Below are positions 7,848 to 17,268 of a stretch of DNA of 64,000 nucleotides, piece after piece (position 1 is the stretch's first letter; each line of letters opens with the position of its first letter). The DNA comes from JBAXTZ01 sp037129925 (GTDB lineage: Bacteria; Bacillota; Negativicutes; JBAXTZ01). The notes beneath the pieces were generated by a model. It was not told the origin of the DNA. It was given only the letters and a program-made list of their open reading frames with translations, and did no database searches. The position numbers and the translations under genes are program-made. The stretch covers positions 1 to 64,000 of the forward strand of contig JBAXTZ010000016.1 of NCBI GenBank assembly GCA_037129925.1, in the 5' to 3' direction.

Positions 7848-8253
7848 ACTCAATATCCAATTTCAACATTTCGCTGATTTTCTTTACAAATTCAGTTGCA
7901 GCTAACACTTGCGCTTCAGCGGCGGCGATAGACAGTACAAAAAAATCGTTATAATCAGTTTCCATTCGAACATGAAAAGCCGATGTAAGAATCATGTGAT
8001 ATTTTTTCTCAACTATCCCAGTACCAACAAATTGCTTATGAAAGAAACCAATGATTGTCGAATGCCTTTTTGAATCGAATCGTTCCAAAGCTAACAATGC
8101 TCGCACTGCGTGAAATATCGCATAATACGACCGGTTAACGGCATTAGAATAGCGCTTATTGTCAACCGCGTTTTGAGCATCTAACAGACATTCCTCGGCT
8201 TTAGCTAAACGATATAACGCCAGCGTTTTTTCAACCTCATGCTGCGATTGCAT
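7846..8253 (-). CDS. HEPN-domain protein of a HEPN/MNT toxin-antitoxin pair
   Basis: The 135-residue helical protein has the HEPN signature in RSYYAIFHAVRALL (Arg and His spaced as in RX4-6H ribonuclease-type HEPN) and a preceding AVNRSYY helix. Paired with a minimal nucleotidyltransferase, HEPN proteins act as RNase toxins or nucleotide-modified partners. Its ATG (8253) overlaps the 3' end of the MNT gene by 17 bases, the typical operon layout. An upstream in-frame ATG at 8337 lies deep inside the MNT gene and is rejected. Confidence 0.8.
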   Translation of the reverse strand: MQSQHEVEKTLALYRLAKAEECLLDAQNAVDNKRYSNAVNRSYYAIFHAVRALLALERFDSKRHSTIIGFFHKQFVGTGIVEKKYHMILTSAFHVRMETDYNDFFVLSIAAAEAQVLAATEFVKKISEMLKLDIE

Positions 8254-8581
8254 AATGTTTGCCTTCGGTATTAACGTTCTTGTAAAAGGGGAGATGTTCA
8301 GACCACTGCTCAAAATGCTGTTTGTTTTTGGCAACAATCGCTAAAAACACCTCATAGCGCTCTTGAATATCACAAGATAATTCAACCAACTTAGTGTGCA
8401 ACTTTTCAATTTCGTAGTCATCGTTTTTCACGAGTAGCATGACATCAAAATCCGACTCACTGTTATAGTCGCCACGCGCGTATGAGCCATATATTATGAC
8501 TTCACAAAGTGAATCGCCAAATATTTTTTCAGACTGCTCGATAATTTCTTCTACTAAACTGGCGATTTTTTCTTTATTCAT
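8237..8581 (-). CDS. MNT-type nucleotidyltransferase (antitoxin partner of HEPN)
   Basis: This 114-residue protein has the pol-beta nucleotidyltransferase motif GSYARGDYNSESDFDVMLL with the two catalytic Asp residues. MntA-type enzymes AMPylate the partner HEPN Tyr residue and neutralise it in studied systems; here that is inference from family. Start 8581 is the most conservative choice; an in-frame ATG (8590) and a TTG (8599) upstream are possible. An inverted repeat at 8628-8656 lies in the promoter region. Confidence 0.78.
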   Translation of the reverse strand: MNKEKIASLVEEIIEQSEKIFGDSLCEVIIYGSYARGDYNSESDFDVMLLVKNDDYEIEKLHTKLVELSCDIQERYEVFLAIVAKNKQHFEQWSEHLPFYKNVNTEGKHYAIAA

Positions 8582-8627
8582 ACACTCCATCGCTTTCAAT
8601 CATTGCCAACATAAACTTCGTCCAACT

Positions 8628-8656
8628 ATATGGTCAGTCGTTTATTTCGACCATAT
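8628..8656. promoter_or_regulatory. Candidate operator upstream of the MNT/HEPN operon
   Basis: ATATGGTC (8628-8635) and GACCATAT (8649-8656) form an 8-bp inverted repeat with centres 21 bp apart, two DNA turns, just upstream of the operon. Autoregulation is common in toxin-antitoxin operons, but binding by either product is speculation. Confidence 0.35.
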
Positions 8657-8693
8657 CATCATCATTTTAACACAATTAATTTTCAATTACAGC

Positions 8694-8963
8694 TTAAATA
8701 CTCGCCGGAATCGCCACCCAGAATATTTCCAGTTCGCCAACGGCCTCGCGGATTGCCTCTTTGATTCGTTCGCCGGAGTAGTAGGTTTTATAGATGGTCG
8801 CGTATCTATCGGTGTAAACAAGAATCTCAACCGCGAATTTTTCGTTCTTGAGTTCTATCCAGCGAATCTTATAGGACATAAGATCGTCCTTTTGCCGCTG
8901 GAGGATTTCTTTGATTACTTCTTCAATCGCCTCGTGGCTGCACTTCTTTTTTCGAAAAAACAT
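8694..8963 (-). CDS. Small hypothetical protein
   Basis: The 89-residue product starts MFFRKKKCSHEAI, has a charged helix (EEVIKEILQRQKDD) and a beta-rich C-terminal half with no membrane segment. I do not recognise it. GGAAAGGAAACAG just before codon 8963 is the best SD. Upstream in-frame starts (8978, 9014) would add an Ala-Thr-rich run encoded by a 9-bp tandem repeat, which looks non-coding. Confidence 0.5.
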   Translation of the reverse strand: MFFRKKKCSHEAIEEVIKEILQRQKDDLMSYKIRWIELKNEKFAVEILVYTDRYATIYKTYYSGERIKEAIREAVGELEIFWVAIPASI

Positions 8964-9033
8964 CTGTTTCCTTTCCATAGTAGCCAGAGTTGCCAAGGTT
9001 GCCACAGTAGCCATGGTAGCACTATTTCTCTAT

Positions 9034-9143
9034 TAGCTTTTCACCTTTAACCATTCACCACTCTAGCTTGCAACTTTTCACTACTCGCGTTTTCACTACT
9101 GCGCCCTTTCACTACCCGCATTTTCACCATTCACCGCCAACCA
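9034..9143. repeat. Degenerate 7-bp-period (STRR-like) array
   Basis: The spacer can be cut into consecutive seven-base units such as TTCACCT, TTAACCA, TTCACCA, CTACTGC, CACTACC and TCACCGC. Similar arrays recur at 10128-10266, 32398-32480, 34900-34942, 38596-38665, 40078-40200, 53700-53775 and 54885-54960. Directly upstream (8985-9014) is a separate 9-bp repeat (TTGCCAAGG-like). Confidence 0.6.
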
Positions 9144-10118
9144 CTACACCCAATACGCTTCCGTTAGCATCGGCTCTTCAAAGACCACTTCTTTAAGACA
9201 CTCAACCGCTTTTTTTAAGCCCTCGTCAGTGGATGCCAGCGCGTCTTCATGCTCGATACTCAATGCGCCGTCATAACCAGCCAGCCGCAATGAACTGACG
9301 ATATCGCGCCATTTTTGCTCACCCATACCATAACCGACCGAGCGGAATATCCAACTGCGTTCACTCATGACGGCATAGGACTTGGTGTCCAGCACCCCGT
9401 TACGGGCAGTATTATGCTGGTCAACAAAAGTGTCTTTGGCATGAAAATGGAACATCGCACCGGCTTTGCCAATATCTTTGATCGCCAGACAGGGGTCGAT
9501 GCCCTGCCAAATCAAGTGCGACGGGTCAAAGTTGGCGCCGATTTCCGGACCGACTGCGTCCCTCAACCGCAACAGCGTTTCCGGATTGTACACGCAAAAT
9601 CCCGGGTGCATTTCCAGCGCAATTTTTGTAACGCCATGGGCGCGGGCAAAAGCGGCTTCACGTTTCCAGTAAGGAATCAACACCTCGTTCCACTGCCAAT
9701 CCAAAATCTGCATATAGTCCGGCGGCCAGGCGCAGGTCACCCAGTTGGGGTTAGTGGATTGCTCGCTGTCGCCCGGGCAACCGGAAAAATTAACCACCGT
9801 GTCAATGCCGAGCTTTTCGGCAAGCAATACCGCGTTACGCCACGCCTCATGGTTGGCTTTGGCAAACTCCTTGTTCGGATGCACCATATTGCCGTGGGCG
9901 CTGAGTGCGCTTATCGTCATGCCGCGCGATTTAAATTCGTCAACAAACGCCTGAATTTTCTGGTCATCAGCCAGCAATTCTACCGGATTGCAATGCGCTG
10001 TACCCGGATAATTACCGCAACCGATTTCTACCGTGTTTACACCAAAACCCTTAATCTTGTCCAGCGCCTGCCCCAACGGCAGGTTTTGAAATAGCACTGC
10101 AAATACACCAATCTTCAT
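9144..10118 (-). CDS. Sugar phosphate isomerase/epimerase family TIM-barrel protein
   Basis: The 324-residue xylose-isomerase-like TIM barrel is cytoplasmic. Metal-ligand motifs of the AP_endonuc_2 superfamily are visible: ALEMHPGFCVYNPE (Glu/His), GANFDPSHLIWQG (Asp/His), FHFHAKDTF (His/Asp) and LSIEHEDALA (Glu). Such proteins isomerise or epimerise keto-sugars or inosose, often paired with Gfo/Idh/MocA oxidoreductases, as here with the gene at 10267. It is the last gene of the carbohydrate cluster, separated by a repeat-filled 148-base gap. Exact substrate unknown. Confidence 0.85.
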   Translation of the reverse strand: MKIGVFAVLFQNLPLGQALDKIKGFGVNTVEIGCGNYPGTAHCNPVELLADDQKIQAFVDEFKSRGMTISALSAHGNMVHPNKEFAKANHEAWRNAVLLAEKLGIDTVVNFSGCPGDSEQSTNPNWVTCAWPPDYMQILDWQWNEVLIPYWKREAAFARAHGVTKIALEMHPGFCVYNPETLLRLRDAVGPEIGANFDPSHLIWQGIDPCLAIKDIGKAGAMFHFHAKDTFVDQHNTARNGVLDTKSYAVMSERSWIFRSVGYGMGEQKWRDIVSSLRLAGYDGALSIEHEDALASTDEGLKKAVECLKEVVFEEPMLTEAYWV

Positions 10119-10127
10119 AATCTTTTC

Positions 10128-10266
10128 CCCTTCAAATTCTTACTTTCGCTATTAACCTTTACCTCATCGGGCAACCACAGGGGGTTGCCCCTACCTGTCT
10201 CACTACTGCGCCCTTTCACTATCACGGTTTTTCACTACCCATAATTTCACAATTCGCCTCTTACCT
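10128..10266. repeat. 7-bp-period array with an embedded GTAGGGGC-type palindrome
   Basis: Heptameric units (CACTACTGCGCCC, TTCACTA, ACCTCTACCC) surround the palindrome GGGCAACC ... GGTTGCCCCTACC at about 10167-10194, a member of the family seen four times at 41621-41886. Confidence 0.55.
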
Positions 10267-11427
10267 CTACCCATTAACCTTAATCCATCGGCCTTCGCGA
10301 CCACTCTTTAAAATTGCCGCGACTACTTTCATCACCCGGTCGCCGTCGGCAAAAGTCGCAAAGGTCGGTTTTTCCAAGCGCACATCTTTGCCGTCCCGGA
10401 TATAACCATAGAAGTTTGCCATCATATTTTTTAAACCATCCGGCCAGCCTTCGTTATGCCCGCCCGGATGGGTCAGATAGGGTCGCGCCGCCGGCTCGAA
10501 CAACGCTGCATCCGCCAGCATAATTTCGTTGGCTTTTTCCCGATACCCAAACCAGAGTTTTTCCGGCTCCTCCTGATTCCAAGCCAATGCCGCCTTGCTG
10601 CCATCAACTTCAAAACTAAAGCAGTTTTTCTTACCGGCGGATACTTGCGAAACAGTAAACACCCCGCGGGCGCCGTTGCTCAACTTAAATATTACGGTTG
10701 CATAGTCTTCGGTGCTGATTGGAACGGCTTCATAGTCATCAGCCGACAGTTCTTGGTTAGAAAAGGTCGCTACCGCAACTTTAGCCCGTTTCCGCACCGG
10801 AATAATCGTCGCCACATCCGCCAGCACTTCGACGATTTCCGCGCCGATGACGTGCATAACCGTGTCGCACCAGTGCGAACCAACGTCCGCCAGCGCCCGC
10901 GATTCGCCGCCCAGTTTCGGGTCGAGCCGCCAATTATAATCGGTGTCAAACAACAACCAATCTTGCAGATAGCTGCCATGTACCAACATCACGTCGCCCA
11001 ACTTGCCGTTAGCGATGTTCGCCCGGGCATTTTGCACCTGGGCGAATTGGCGATAGTTGAGATTGACGGCATTGACACAGCCGCTATTGGCCGCCAGCCG
11101 CGCCAGTTCCGCCGTTTCGTCGGTCGTCATTGCCAACGGTTTTTCGGACAAAATATGCTTGCCAGCTAATAACGCTGCCCTATTTATTTCATAATGTAGA
11201 TTGTTACCGGTGCAGTTATGAATGACCTGAATTTCCGGGTCGTCAATCAACTCGCGCCAGTCCGCCGTCCCCCGCGGGATCGAGAATTGCTCGCATTTTT
11301 GATCAGCGACTGCCTGGGTTACTTCGGCCAGCGCGACTATTTCGACAAACCCTAACCGTCTGACTGCTTCAATATGTTCTGCGCCGATAAATCCGGTACC
11401 AATAATCGCGGCTGTGATTTTTTTCAT
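10267..11427 (-). CDS. Gfo/Idh/MocA family oxidoreductase
   Basis: The 386-residue NAD(P)-dependent sugar dehydrogenase has an N-terminal Rossmann fold (AAIIGTGFIGAEH, residues 5-17), the SEKPLAMTTDE motif whose Lys is catalytic, and a C-terminal substrate domain ending in a PTFATFADGDRVM helix seen in sugar-acting members. It probably oxidises a hydroxyl of a sugar, inositol or glycoside, with the adjacent isomerase acting on the keto product. SD GGAGGAG precedes the ATG. It is one of three paralogues in the cluster and not a close copy of the other two. Confidence 0.9.
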   Translation of the reverse strand: MKKITAAIIGTGFIGAEHIEAVRRLGFVEIVALAEVTQAVADQKCEQFSIPRGTADWRELIDDPEIQVIHNCTGNNLHYEINRAALLAGKHILSEKPLAMTTDETAELARLAANSGCVNAVNLNYRQFAQVQNARANIANGKLGDVMLVHGSYLQDWLLFDTDYNWRLDPKLGGESRALADVGSHWCDTVMHVIGAEIVEVLADVATIIPVRKRAKVAVATFSNQELSADDYEAVPISTEDYATVIFKLSNGARGVFTVSQVSAGKKNCFSFEVDGSKAALAWNQEEPEKLWFGYREKANEIMLADAALFEPAARPYLTHPGGHNEGWPDGLKNMMANFYGYIRDGKDVRLEKPTFATFADGDRVMKVVAAILKSGREGRWIKVNG

Positions 11428-11507
11428 TACTCCTCCACCAAAATTTCATACAATTATTATACGACTTAACCTTGCCGGACAAAAGAATATTTATCATTAG
11501 TCAACCG

Positions 11508-12995
11508 TTAACTTCCCGAAGCTTTGCGCCATGCATCTATTTGTTTTTGCATTTCGGCAATTACTTTATCTACTCCGGAGTTCTTCATTTTCTTTTGAAA
11601 TTCAGGCAGCATTTTTTTCGGGTCGGATTGACCGTAAGCAAGGTAGATTGCATATTCATCAACAGTGTTGGATATAGCCGACACTTCTGCCGATACCGGC
11701 TGCGGGTCAAAGGAAAAGCCCAGTAGCGGCGACATCGTCGCAGTTTTGTTGAAGTCGGCGTATTTCTGCCATTTGTCGGCGGGGTCGCCTTTTTCCAGGT
11801 ATAGCAAGAAAAGATTGCCGAGATACCAGTTAGGCATTACAAAATCCTTGGCGCGTTCGGTTTTTTCGATAACATTATCCGACAGCTTATTGTAGTGGAT
11901 TCCTTCGATGCCGAATCCAATCAGATTGCGCAAATATTTATCGCTGTTGAGCAGTTCAAGGAACTTTAACGCCCGCGCCGGATGTTTGCTGTTAACGGAA
12001 ACTGCATAAAGCGCGCCGGTACAGGAATCAGTATTAGTAACCGGCCGTTCGGCAACCGGCAGACACATTACGGGAAATTTGTAATCCCGGGTTGCGGCAA
12101 TATCCGCATAGGGCGCATAGTTTGCTATATAGCAAAACAACTTTTTATTCCGAAAATCGGACATCGCATCAGTCTGCGTTCGTTCCTCTTGATAAGTTAA
12201 TCCCTTTTGAAATGCCGCCCGGTTGACATCCAGCGCGACCGCTACTGCAGGATCTTCCCATTGATTGAAAACTTTACAGCTCTTGTCATCCAGCCGTACC
12301 GCTCCCGGGAATAAATTACCTTTGATAAAATCAAACGTGTCATTAAAATCAAACCAGGCAAACGGCTTATACATTGTAACACCGGGATGCGCCGACTTAA
12401 CTTTTTCCAAAACCGGCAGTATTTCTGCAAAAGTCTTATACTTGCCGAGTGCGTCCGGGTCAATTACACCTTGCAGCATTTCCTTGTCGATATAATAGGC
12501 CATTACCGAAGCTGTTGTCGTATTGTATGGCACACCGTAAGTCTTTCCCTGAACTTTTGTGCCTTTCCAAAAATCGGCCGGACAAGATTCCAACAGCTTG
12601 GGCGCACATTTTTCGATAATGCCGTCCAGTTGCAAAAAAGTCCCGGATGAGGCATTGCGGTTATAATCAAATGTCCAGTTGCAGGTGAAAGCTAAATCGT
12701 AGTTTTCATTTGACAGGGCAATCATTTTCATTTTCGTACCATAATCACCGTAATCAATCATATTCAACTTTACGGTACAATTCAATTTTTGCTTGGTGTA
12801 CTCATTAACTTTTTCCATTACCAGCGGCAAATCAACCGGTGGCGGTCCCATACAATACCACACCAGTTCCACCGGCTGACTCATGTCGTCATCCGTTAAC
12901 GCCGCCTCCTTGCTGCCGCACCCGGCAAACAGCGCGATAATCGCGGCCAGTAATGACAAAATCAGTACCAGCAGCATAATTCTAGTTTTATTCAT
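11508..12995 (-). CDS. LplA/LipO-type ABC solute-binding lipoprotein (orphan)
   Basis: The 495-residue lipoprotein has a signal peptide (MNKTRIMLLVLILSLLAA) and lipobox LFAGC with the lipidated Cys near residue 26. The body is a family 1 extracellular binding protein. Its C-terminal domain (GFSFDPQPVSAEVSAI) matches the DUF3502 region of LipO-like proteins that bind complex oligosaccharides. Start 12995 is preceded by GGAGGGGCTG; an in-frame upstream codon at 13034 overlaps the GH35 gene. No LplB/YtcP-type permease is in the window, so it must use permeases encoded elsewhere. It is paralogous to the protein at 25574. Confidence 0.88.
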   Translation of the reverse strand: MNKTRIMLLVLILSLLAAIIALFAGCGSKEAALTDDDMSQPVELVWYCMGPPPVDLPLVMEKVNEYTKQKLNCTVKLNMIDYGDYGTKMKMIALSNENYDLAFTCNWTFDYNRNASSGTFLQLDGIIEKCAPKLLESCPADFWKGTKVQGKTYGVPYNTTTASVMAYYIDKEMLQGVIDPDALGKYKTFAEILPVLEKVKSAHPGVTMYKPFAWFDFNDTFDFIKGNLFPGAVRLDDKSCKVFNQWEDPAVAVALDVNRAAFQKGLTYQEERTQTDAMSDFRNKKLFCYIANYAPYADIAATRDYKFPVMCLPVAERPVTNTDSCTGALYAVSVNSKHPARALKFLELLNSDKYLRNLIGFGIEGIHYNKLSDNVIEKTERAKDFVMPNWYLGNLFLLYLEKGDPADKWQKYADFNKTATMSPLLGFSFDPQPVSAEVSAISNTVDEYAIYLAYGQSDPKKMLPEFQKKMKNSGVDKVIAEMQKQIDAWRKASGS

Positions 12996-13011
12996 CAGCC
13001 CCTCCACGTGT

Positions 13012-14757
13012 TTATGGTTTTTCAACAAATTCAACCACTTGTTGCTTTAGTTCATGTAGTTCGAATATTGTCAGAACATTTTTGCCGGTTTTCAAAAGCG
13101 GCGCTGGAACGTACAAGTTGCGTTCCGGTCCGACATCCCAGTACCTGCCAATATTGAAACCGTTTATCCAGCAACAGCCCTTGGTTCCCTGTACCTTCAA
13201 CCAGGTATCGGCCGGAGCATCCACCTCGAACTCAGCTTTATAAAAAGCCGGTAGCCCATCCAATTGGCTATCGCCATATTCCAGCCCTGCAAGGTCATCC
13301 AGCGGCAGCGGATAAATCTCCCAATCGTGCAAAAACTGCTGCTCAATACGCACCCCGGTGGTTATTCCTTTGAAACTGTCTTCAAGAAAAGCGCCATAAT
13401 TTACCCGACCGAGATTTTCCACAAGAATTTCCAGCATTGCGCCGGTTTCAGGAACGGTGATTTTTACTGAATGTTCCTTGTCGTTTACATGCATAATGGC
13501 AATTTGTCGCCCATCCAAAAATATCTGCGCCCGGTCACGTGGTTCTTGAACGGTAAGCGTAACGTCAAGGTACGGTCCCCGCAAACGGCGGCGGTATAGA
13601 ATGAAACCATAATTTTGTCCTAATCGCTCCATACATAACGGCAACGGCGCCATATGACAGCGAGAGATATTGCCGAGATTGTCAAACAAGCCTGCCCGTT
13701 TTCCTAATTCGACGACACCATACGCTTTCTTTAGACAGGGCGATGGCAACGGCGCAGCCAAATCGACAGCGGCATTGTATTTTGCCAGAACTTTCCGGTG
13801 CGCCAGATACTTAGGCGTTATATCACCGCACTCGTTTAATGGCGCATCTGAATCATAGCTGGTGACCGTCGGCTGATAATCGCGGATTTCCGGACGGTTG
13901 GCACCGTTCATGAACCCAAAGTTCGTGCCACCGTGAAACATATAAATATTTACCTGCCCGTCATTTTGCAAAATTTCATCCAGGCTTTGCGCCGCATCCG
14001 CTGCATCGCGGACGTGATGTTCTTCGCCCCAGTGGTCAAACCAGCCATTCCAGAACTCACCGCACATAAACGGCAAATCCGGCTGATATTCGCGCAGTTT
14101 CTCCCGCTGGCAACTGGTCCCCGAGCCAAAATTAACCGTCTCCCAAACACCCTCAATCATACCGCCCTGCAACATATAGTCCAGCGCGCCATCCGAAGTA
14201 AACAACGCGAGCTTCGGCATTTGTTGTTCCAGGATATTCTTTAACGCAGTCAGATAGGCTTTGTCAGTACCGTAACTGCCATATTCATTTTCAACCTGCA
14301 ACGCGATTATCGGTCCGCCATTGACATGGGAGTACCGTTCAAGCCGCGGCAACAATTCGGCAAAAAACCGCCCGACTGCGTCTAAGAACGCCGCGTTATT
14401 ACAGCGCAGCCGCATATCCGGCAAAACCGACAGCCAGCCCGGTAGTCCGCCAAAATCCCATTCCGAACAAATATACGGTCCGGGCCGGACGATGACCTTT
14501 AAACCCATACCACCAGCCAGCGCAATAAACTGCTCAATGTCCGCCATCCCTGTAAACTCAAACTTCCCCGGCCGGGGTTCATGCATATTCCAGGCCACAT
14601 ATGTCTCAACACAATTCAAGCCCATGAGCTGTAGCTTGCGCAACCGGTCTTCCCACTGCTCGGGAACTGTCCGAAAATAATGTATGGCGCCGGACAAAAT
14701 TCGAAACGGCTTGCCATCAATAAGGAAACCCGCTTTGCTGACTTTGGTCCTTTTCAC
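13012..14757 (-). CDS. Glycoside hydrolase family 35 beta-galactosidase
   Basis: The 581-residue enzyme has the GH35 TIM barrel (residues 10-320) with LSGAIHYFR, NCVETYVAWNMHE, the acid/base Glu158 in ALQVENEYGSYG and the nucleophile Glu234 in MCGEFWNGWFDHWGE. C-terminal jelly-roll domains (KGCCWINGFNIGRYWDVGP) follow. No signal peptide, so it hydrolyses terminal beta-galactosides inside the cell after uptake. Start is GTG 14757 with AGGAGG six bases upstream. It lies 15 bases from its upstream neighbour and 16 from the binding lipoprotein, so cotranscription is likely. Confidence 0.92.
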   Translation of the reverse strand: MKRTKVSKAGFLIDGKPFRILSGAIHYFRTVPEQWEDRLRKLQLMGLNCVETYVAWNMHEPRPGKFEFTGMADIEQFIALAGGMGLKVIVRPGPYICSEWDFGGLPGWLSVLPDMRLRCNNAAFLDAVGRFFAELLPRLERYSHVNGGPIIALQVENEYGSYGTDKAYLTALKNILEQQMPKLALFTSDGALDYMLQGGMIEGVWETVNFGSGTSCQREKLREYQPDLPFMCGEFWNGWFDHWGEEHHVRDAADAAQSLDEILQNDGQVNIYMFHGGTNFGFMNGANRPEIRDYQPTVTSYDSDAPLNECGDITPKYLAHRKVLAKYNAAVDLAAPLPSPCLKKAYGVVELGKRAGLFDNLGNISRCHMAPLPLCMERLGQNYGFILYRRRLRGPYLDVTLTVQEPRDRAQIFLDGRQIAIMHVNDKEHSVKITVPETGAMLEILVENLGRVNYGAFLEDSFKGITTGVRIEQQFLHDWEIYPLPLDDLAGLEYGDSQLDGLPAFYKAEFEVDAPADTWLKVQGTKGCCWINGFNIGRYWDVGPERNLYVPAPLLKTGKNVLTIFELHELKQQVVEFVEKP

Positions 14758-14772
14758 TCCTAACCTCCTGAA

Positions 14773-16065
14773 TCAATCCGCGGCAACTGCCTGCCGGTTA
14801 TCGAGTATTTCGTTCGCCCGATAGCAGCGCCGGTAGCACTGTTCGCCAAATTTCTCAGCGTCCTCTGCCAGACAAAACATCAAACCATGGCGCAGCGGCC
14901 TGCCGGCTTGCAATTCATCAAGCATCATCCGCCGCAGTTTTGTGTCGCGCGAATAGTTTTCACCGGGAAGATAATCTTTGCCAAATAGAAAATAGAACCC
15001 TTCATCACGCTTGCTTGCCGGAAAAGGTATAAGGTAGACATTGCGCATGAACTCGGACATATTAGCCTGTGGCAGCAAGTTTTCATAGCGCGGATTAAAT
15101 ATCCAGGACATACACACAAACCCGGCGATTTTAAGTTGCGGAAAATAGGTACTGAAGAACTCCAACGCCCCGGTAAGTGATTGCCGGACGCTTTCCGGGG
15201 TCATCTTCCCGCCTTCGGGGATATGGATGTCCAACAAGGTGTCGGTCGCTGAAAATACTGGCTGCCATTCTTGCAAATCGAGGGTCACGGCGGCTGCCAG
15301 ACAACTGCCTTCAGGTCGCACCGGTATGCCGCTCACGGTTTCAGCGCTCTGTTGGTAACTGCCGGTAAATGCTGCCGGAATATGGTCTTCAAACCCGCCC
15401 AGACAATGACCCGCGGCATCATAGCGATAAGCGCGAGCCTGAAGCGCCAGAACGTTGCCGCTGTTCCGGTTGCGAAAGACGGCAAACGCCTGTTTATCAG
15501 TTCCGAATTCTTGCGGCCAAAATTCCAGCCGGCCGACGCGGAATATTTTTCCATCAGTATAAAAGCGTGACCAAAACAACTGATAGGGATTTATTCCGTG
15601 GCTGCCGTAGCCGGTATAATAGGTGCAGTAAAAGCCGCCGATGCGCGAACACAAAGCCGCGGCATGATGCGCCGGTATCCCCAGCTCGCGAAACTTCGCC
15701 TCAGTCAGCGGCAATGCCGCCAGCATCACCAACAGGTAAAACACAGTACTGTTAGTCCCCAATTGCGCCTGCAACCACGGCCAATGTTCAAACCACGGAT
15801 CCGGATATACGTATTGGCTTTGATAGCAATGCCAGATTAGTAATGACAGCTCCGGGTCAGAACGAATCAGTCCGGCAATCTCGTCCAGCACCTGCAACGC
15901 AGCAGACGGTAGCCCGGCTACGACGGCAGCACGCTGATAATTTCTTTGCAGCAAAAATTCCAGTGTACCCGGAAATGTTTCACATGATTTGTCCCACCGT
16001 GGTTCCAGCACCTCGAGGTATTTGTCGTCCAGACCGGTTGTCTGTAACAACTGATGCAATTCCAT
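14773..16065 (-). CDS. GNAT-like acyltransferase-domain protein (DUF5596-type)
   Basis: The 430-residue cytoplasmic protein resembles Clostridial proteins with an N-terminal helical domain and a C-terminal GNAT-like acyltransferase domain (DUF5596). Recognisable stretches are LDIHIPEGGKMTPESVRQS followed by EFFSTYFPQ and FVCMSWIFNP. These occur next to sugar oxidoreductases in many Firmicutes, but I know of no proven reaction. Its place between GH35 and two Gfo/Idh/MocA genes suggests modification of a sugar intermediate, which is inference. Confidence 0.65.
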   Translation of the reverse strand: MELHQLLQTTGLDDKYLEVLEPRWDKSCETFPGTLEFLLQRNYQRAAVVAGLPSAALQVLDEIAGLIRSDPELSLLIWHCYQSQYVYPDPWFEHWPWLQAQLGTNSTVFYLLVMLAALPLTEAKFRELGIPAHHAAALCSRIGGFYCTYYTGYGSHGINPYQLFWSRFYTDGKIFRVGRLEFWPQEFGTDKQAFAVFRNRNSGNVLALQARAYRYDAAGHCLGGFEDHIPAAFTGSYQQSAETVSGIPVRPEGSCLAAAVTLDLQEWQPVFSATDTLLDIHIPEGGKMTPESVRQSLTGALEFFSTYFPQLKIAGFVCMSWIFNPRYENLLPQANMSEFMRNVYLIPFPASKRDEGFYFLFGKDYLPGENYSRDTKLRRMMLDELQAGRPLRHGLMFCLAEDAEKFGEQCYRRCYRANEILDNRQAVAAD

Positions 16066-16095
16066 ACTTTATTCTCCATAACCGGATACTGCCGT

Positions 16096-17238
16096 CTAAC
16101 GATTAAGTTTCTGCCAGATCGGCTCAAGGTCTATTATCGTCTGACTGGTTATCGCCTGATCAATTGACAACGCGACGACCGCGCTTTCAAGTCCCTCGTC
16201 ACCGCTACATTCCGGTGCGCTATTTGCACACATGCAATGAAATAATTCTTTCATTATCACGCTGTCGCCGCCGCCATGTCCGTCGGCTGCAAAATCCAGT
16301 ACGGTTTCGTTGGCATCGCCTAATCGCCGGTACTTTAAGGTGCTGCTATATAACTCGACAATCAGATTACCTTCGCTGCAGGAAAAATACATCCGCCGTT
16401 CCGGTATGGCATTGCTCATTGTTGCCTGAAACATGACCTTTGCGCCGCTCCGATACTGCAAAATTGCCACCTGGGTGTCAAAAATATCTTTTTTCGACGT
16501 AAACGGCGACTCGCAATCACGGGTGTGATCCGGCCAGGCGGAAAAACTGTCGGCAGCGTTCTCGTCTTGTAAGCGCTGGTTTTCCGGAATAAAAAAATCC
16601 AGCCCGCCAAACGCGGCAATCCGGTTGGGCAACGATTCGGTAAACCAATTGAGCAAATCAATGTCATGCACGCATTTTTCGAGAATATGCGGACCGGACA
16701 GCTGGCGGTGGCGGCGCCAGTTCATCATTATGTATCCGCCATGTCCGGGCGGGATATTTTCGTTGGCATCGATGCTCAAAATTTTTCCCAGCGTTCCCGC
16801 TGTCAACAACTCTTTGGCTTTTCGGTAAATCGGCGCGTAGCGCAACACAAAACCCGTGGCAAATAACACTGCCGCGCGTTGATGCGCTTCATAAATCGCC
16901 TGACAGTCTTCTATAGAAGTTGCCAGCGGCTTTTCGGTAAAAACATGTTTGCCGGCGGTAAACGCCGCGAGAATATGTTCTTTATGATAGACATTGGGTG
17001 AAAATATTAACACCCAGTCGACACCGGCAGTGTTGATTGCTTCAAGATATGAATCGCAAATTTTAGCTGTCGGTTCGTTCCATTTCTCCACTGCCCGCTC
17101 GGCAAATTCCCGGTTTTGGTCGTAAACCGCCACAACTTTTACATTATGTCCAGAATCCCGCAACAGATTTTCCGTAACATTAGTTCCTCTGGAACCTGTA
17201 GCAATAACCGCTACACCAATTTTGTTGCTACTGCTCAT
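16096..17238 (-). CDS. Gfo/Idh/MocA family oxidoreductase
   Basis: The 380-residue protein has a Rossmann fold (GVAVIATGSRGTNV) and the catalytic TEKPLATSIED motif, with a C-terminal substrate domain containing HDIDLLNWF. It belongs to the sub-group with long N-terminal motifs seen beside glycoside-degrading genes. Start 17238 follows GGAGTACCAG; an upstream in-frame codon at 17265 lacks an SD. It is 30 bases downstream of a second oxidoreductase, so the two are probably cotranscribed and may act on the same pathway. Confidence 0.88.
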   Translation of the reverse strand: MSSSNKIGVAVIATGSRGTNVTENLLRDSGHNVKVVAVYDQNREFAERAVEKWNEPTAKICDSYLEAINTAGVDWVLIFSPNVYHKEHILAAFTAGKHVFTEKPLATSIEDCQAIYEAHQRAAVLFATGFVLRYAPIYRKAKELLTAGTLGKILSIDANENIPPGHGGYIMMNWRRHRQLSGPHILEKCVHDIDLLNWFTESLPNRIAAFGGLDFFIPENQRLQDENAADSFSAWPDHTRDCESPFTSKKDIFDTQVAILQYRSGAKVMFQATMSNAIPERRMYFSCSEGNLIVELYSSTLKYRRLGDANETVLDFAADGHGGGDSVIMKELFHCMCANSAPECSGDEGLESAVVALSIDQAITSQTIIDLEPIWQKLNR

Positions 17239-17268
17239 CTGGTACTCCTTCCAGTCTTGTTGCATAGT

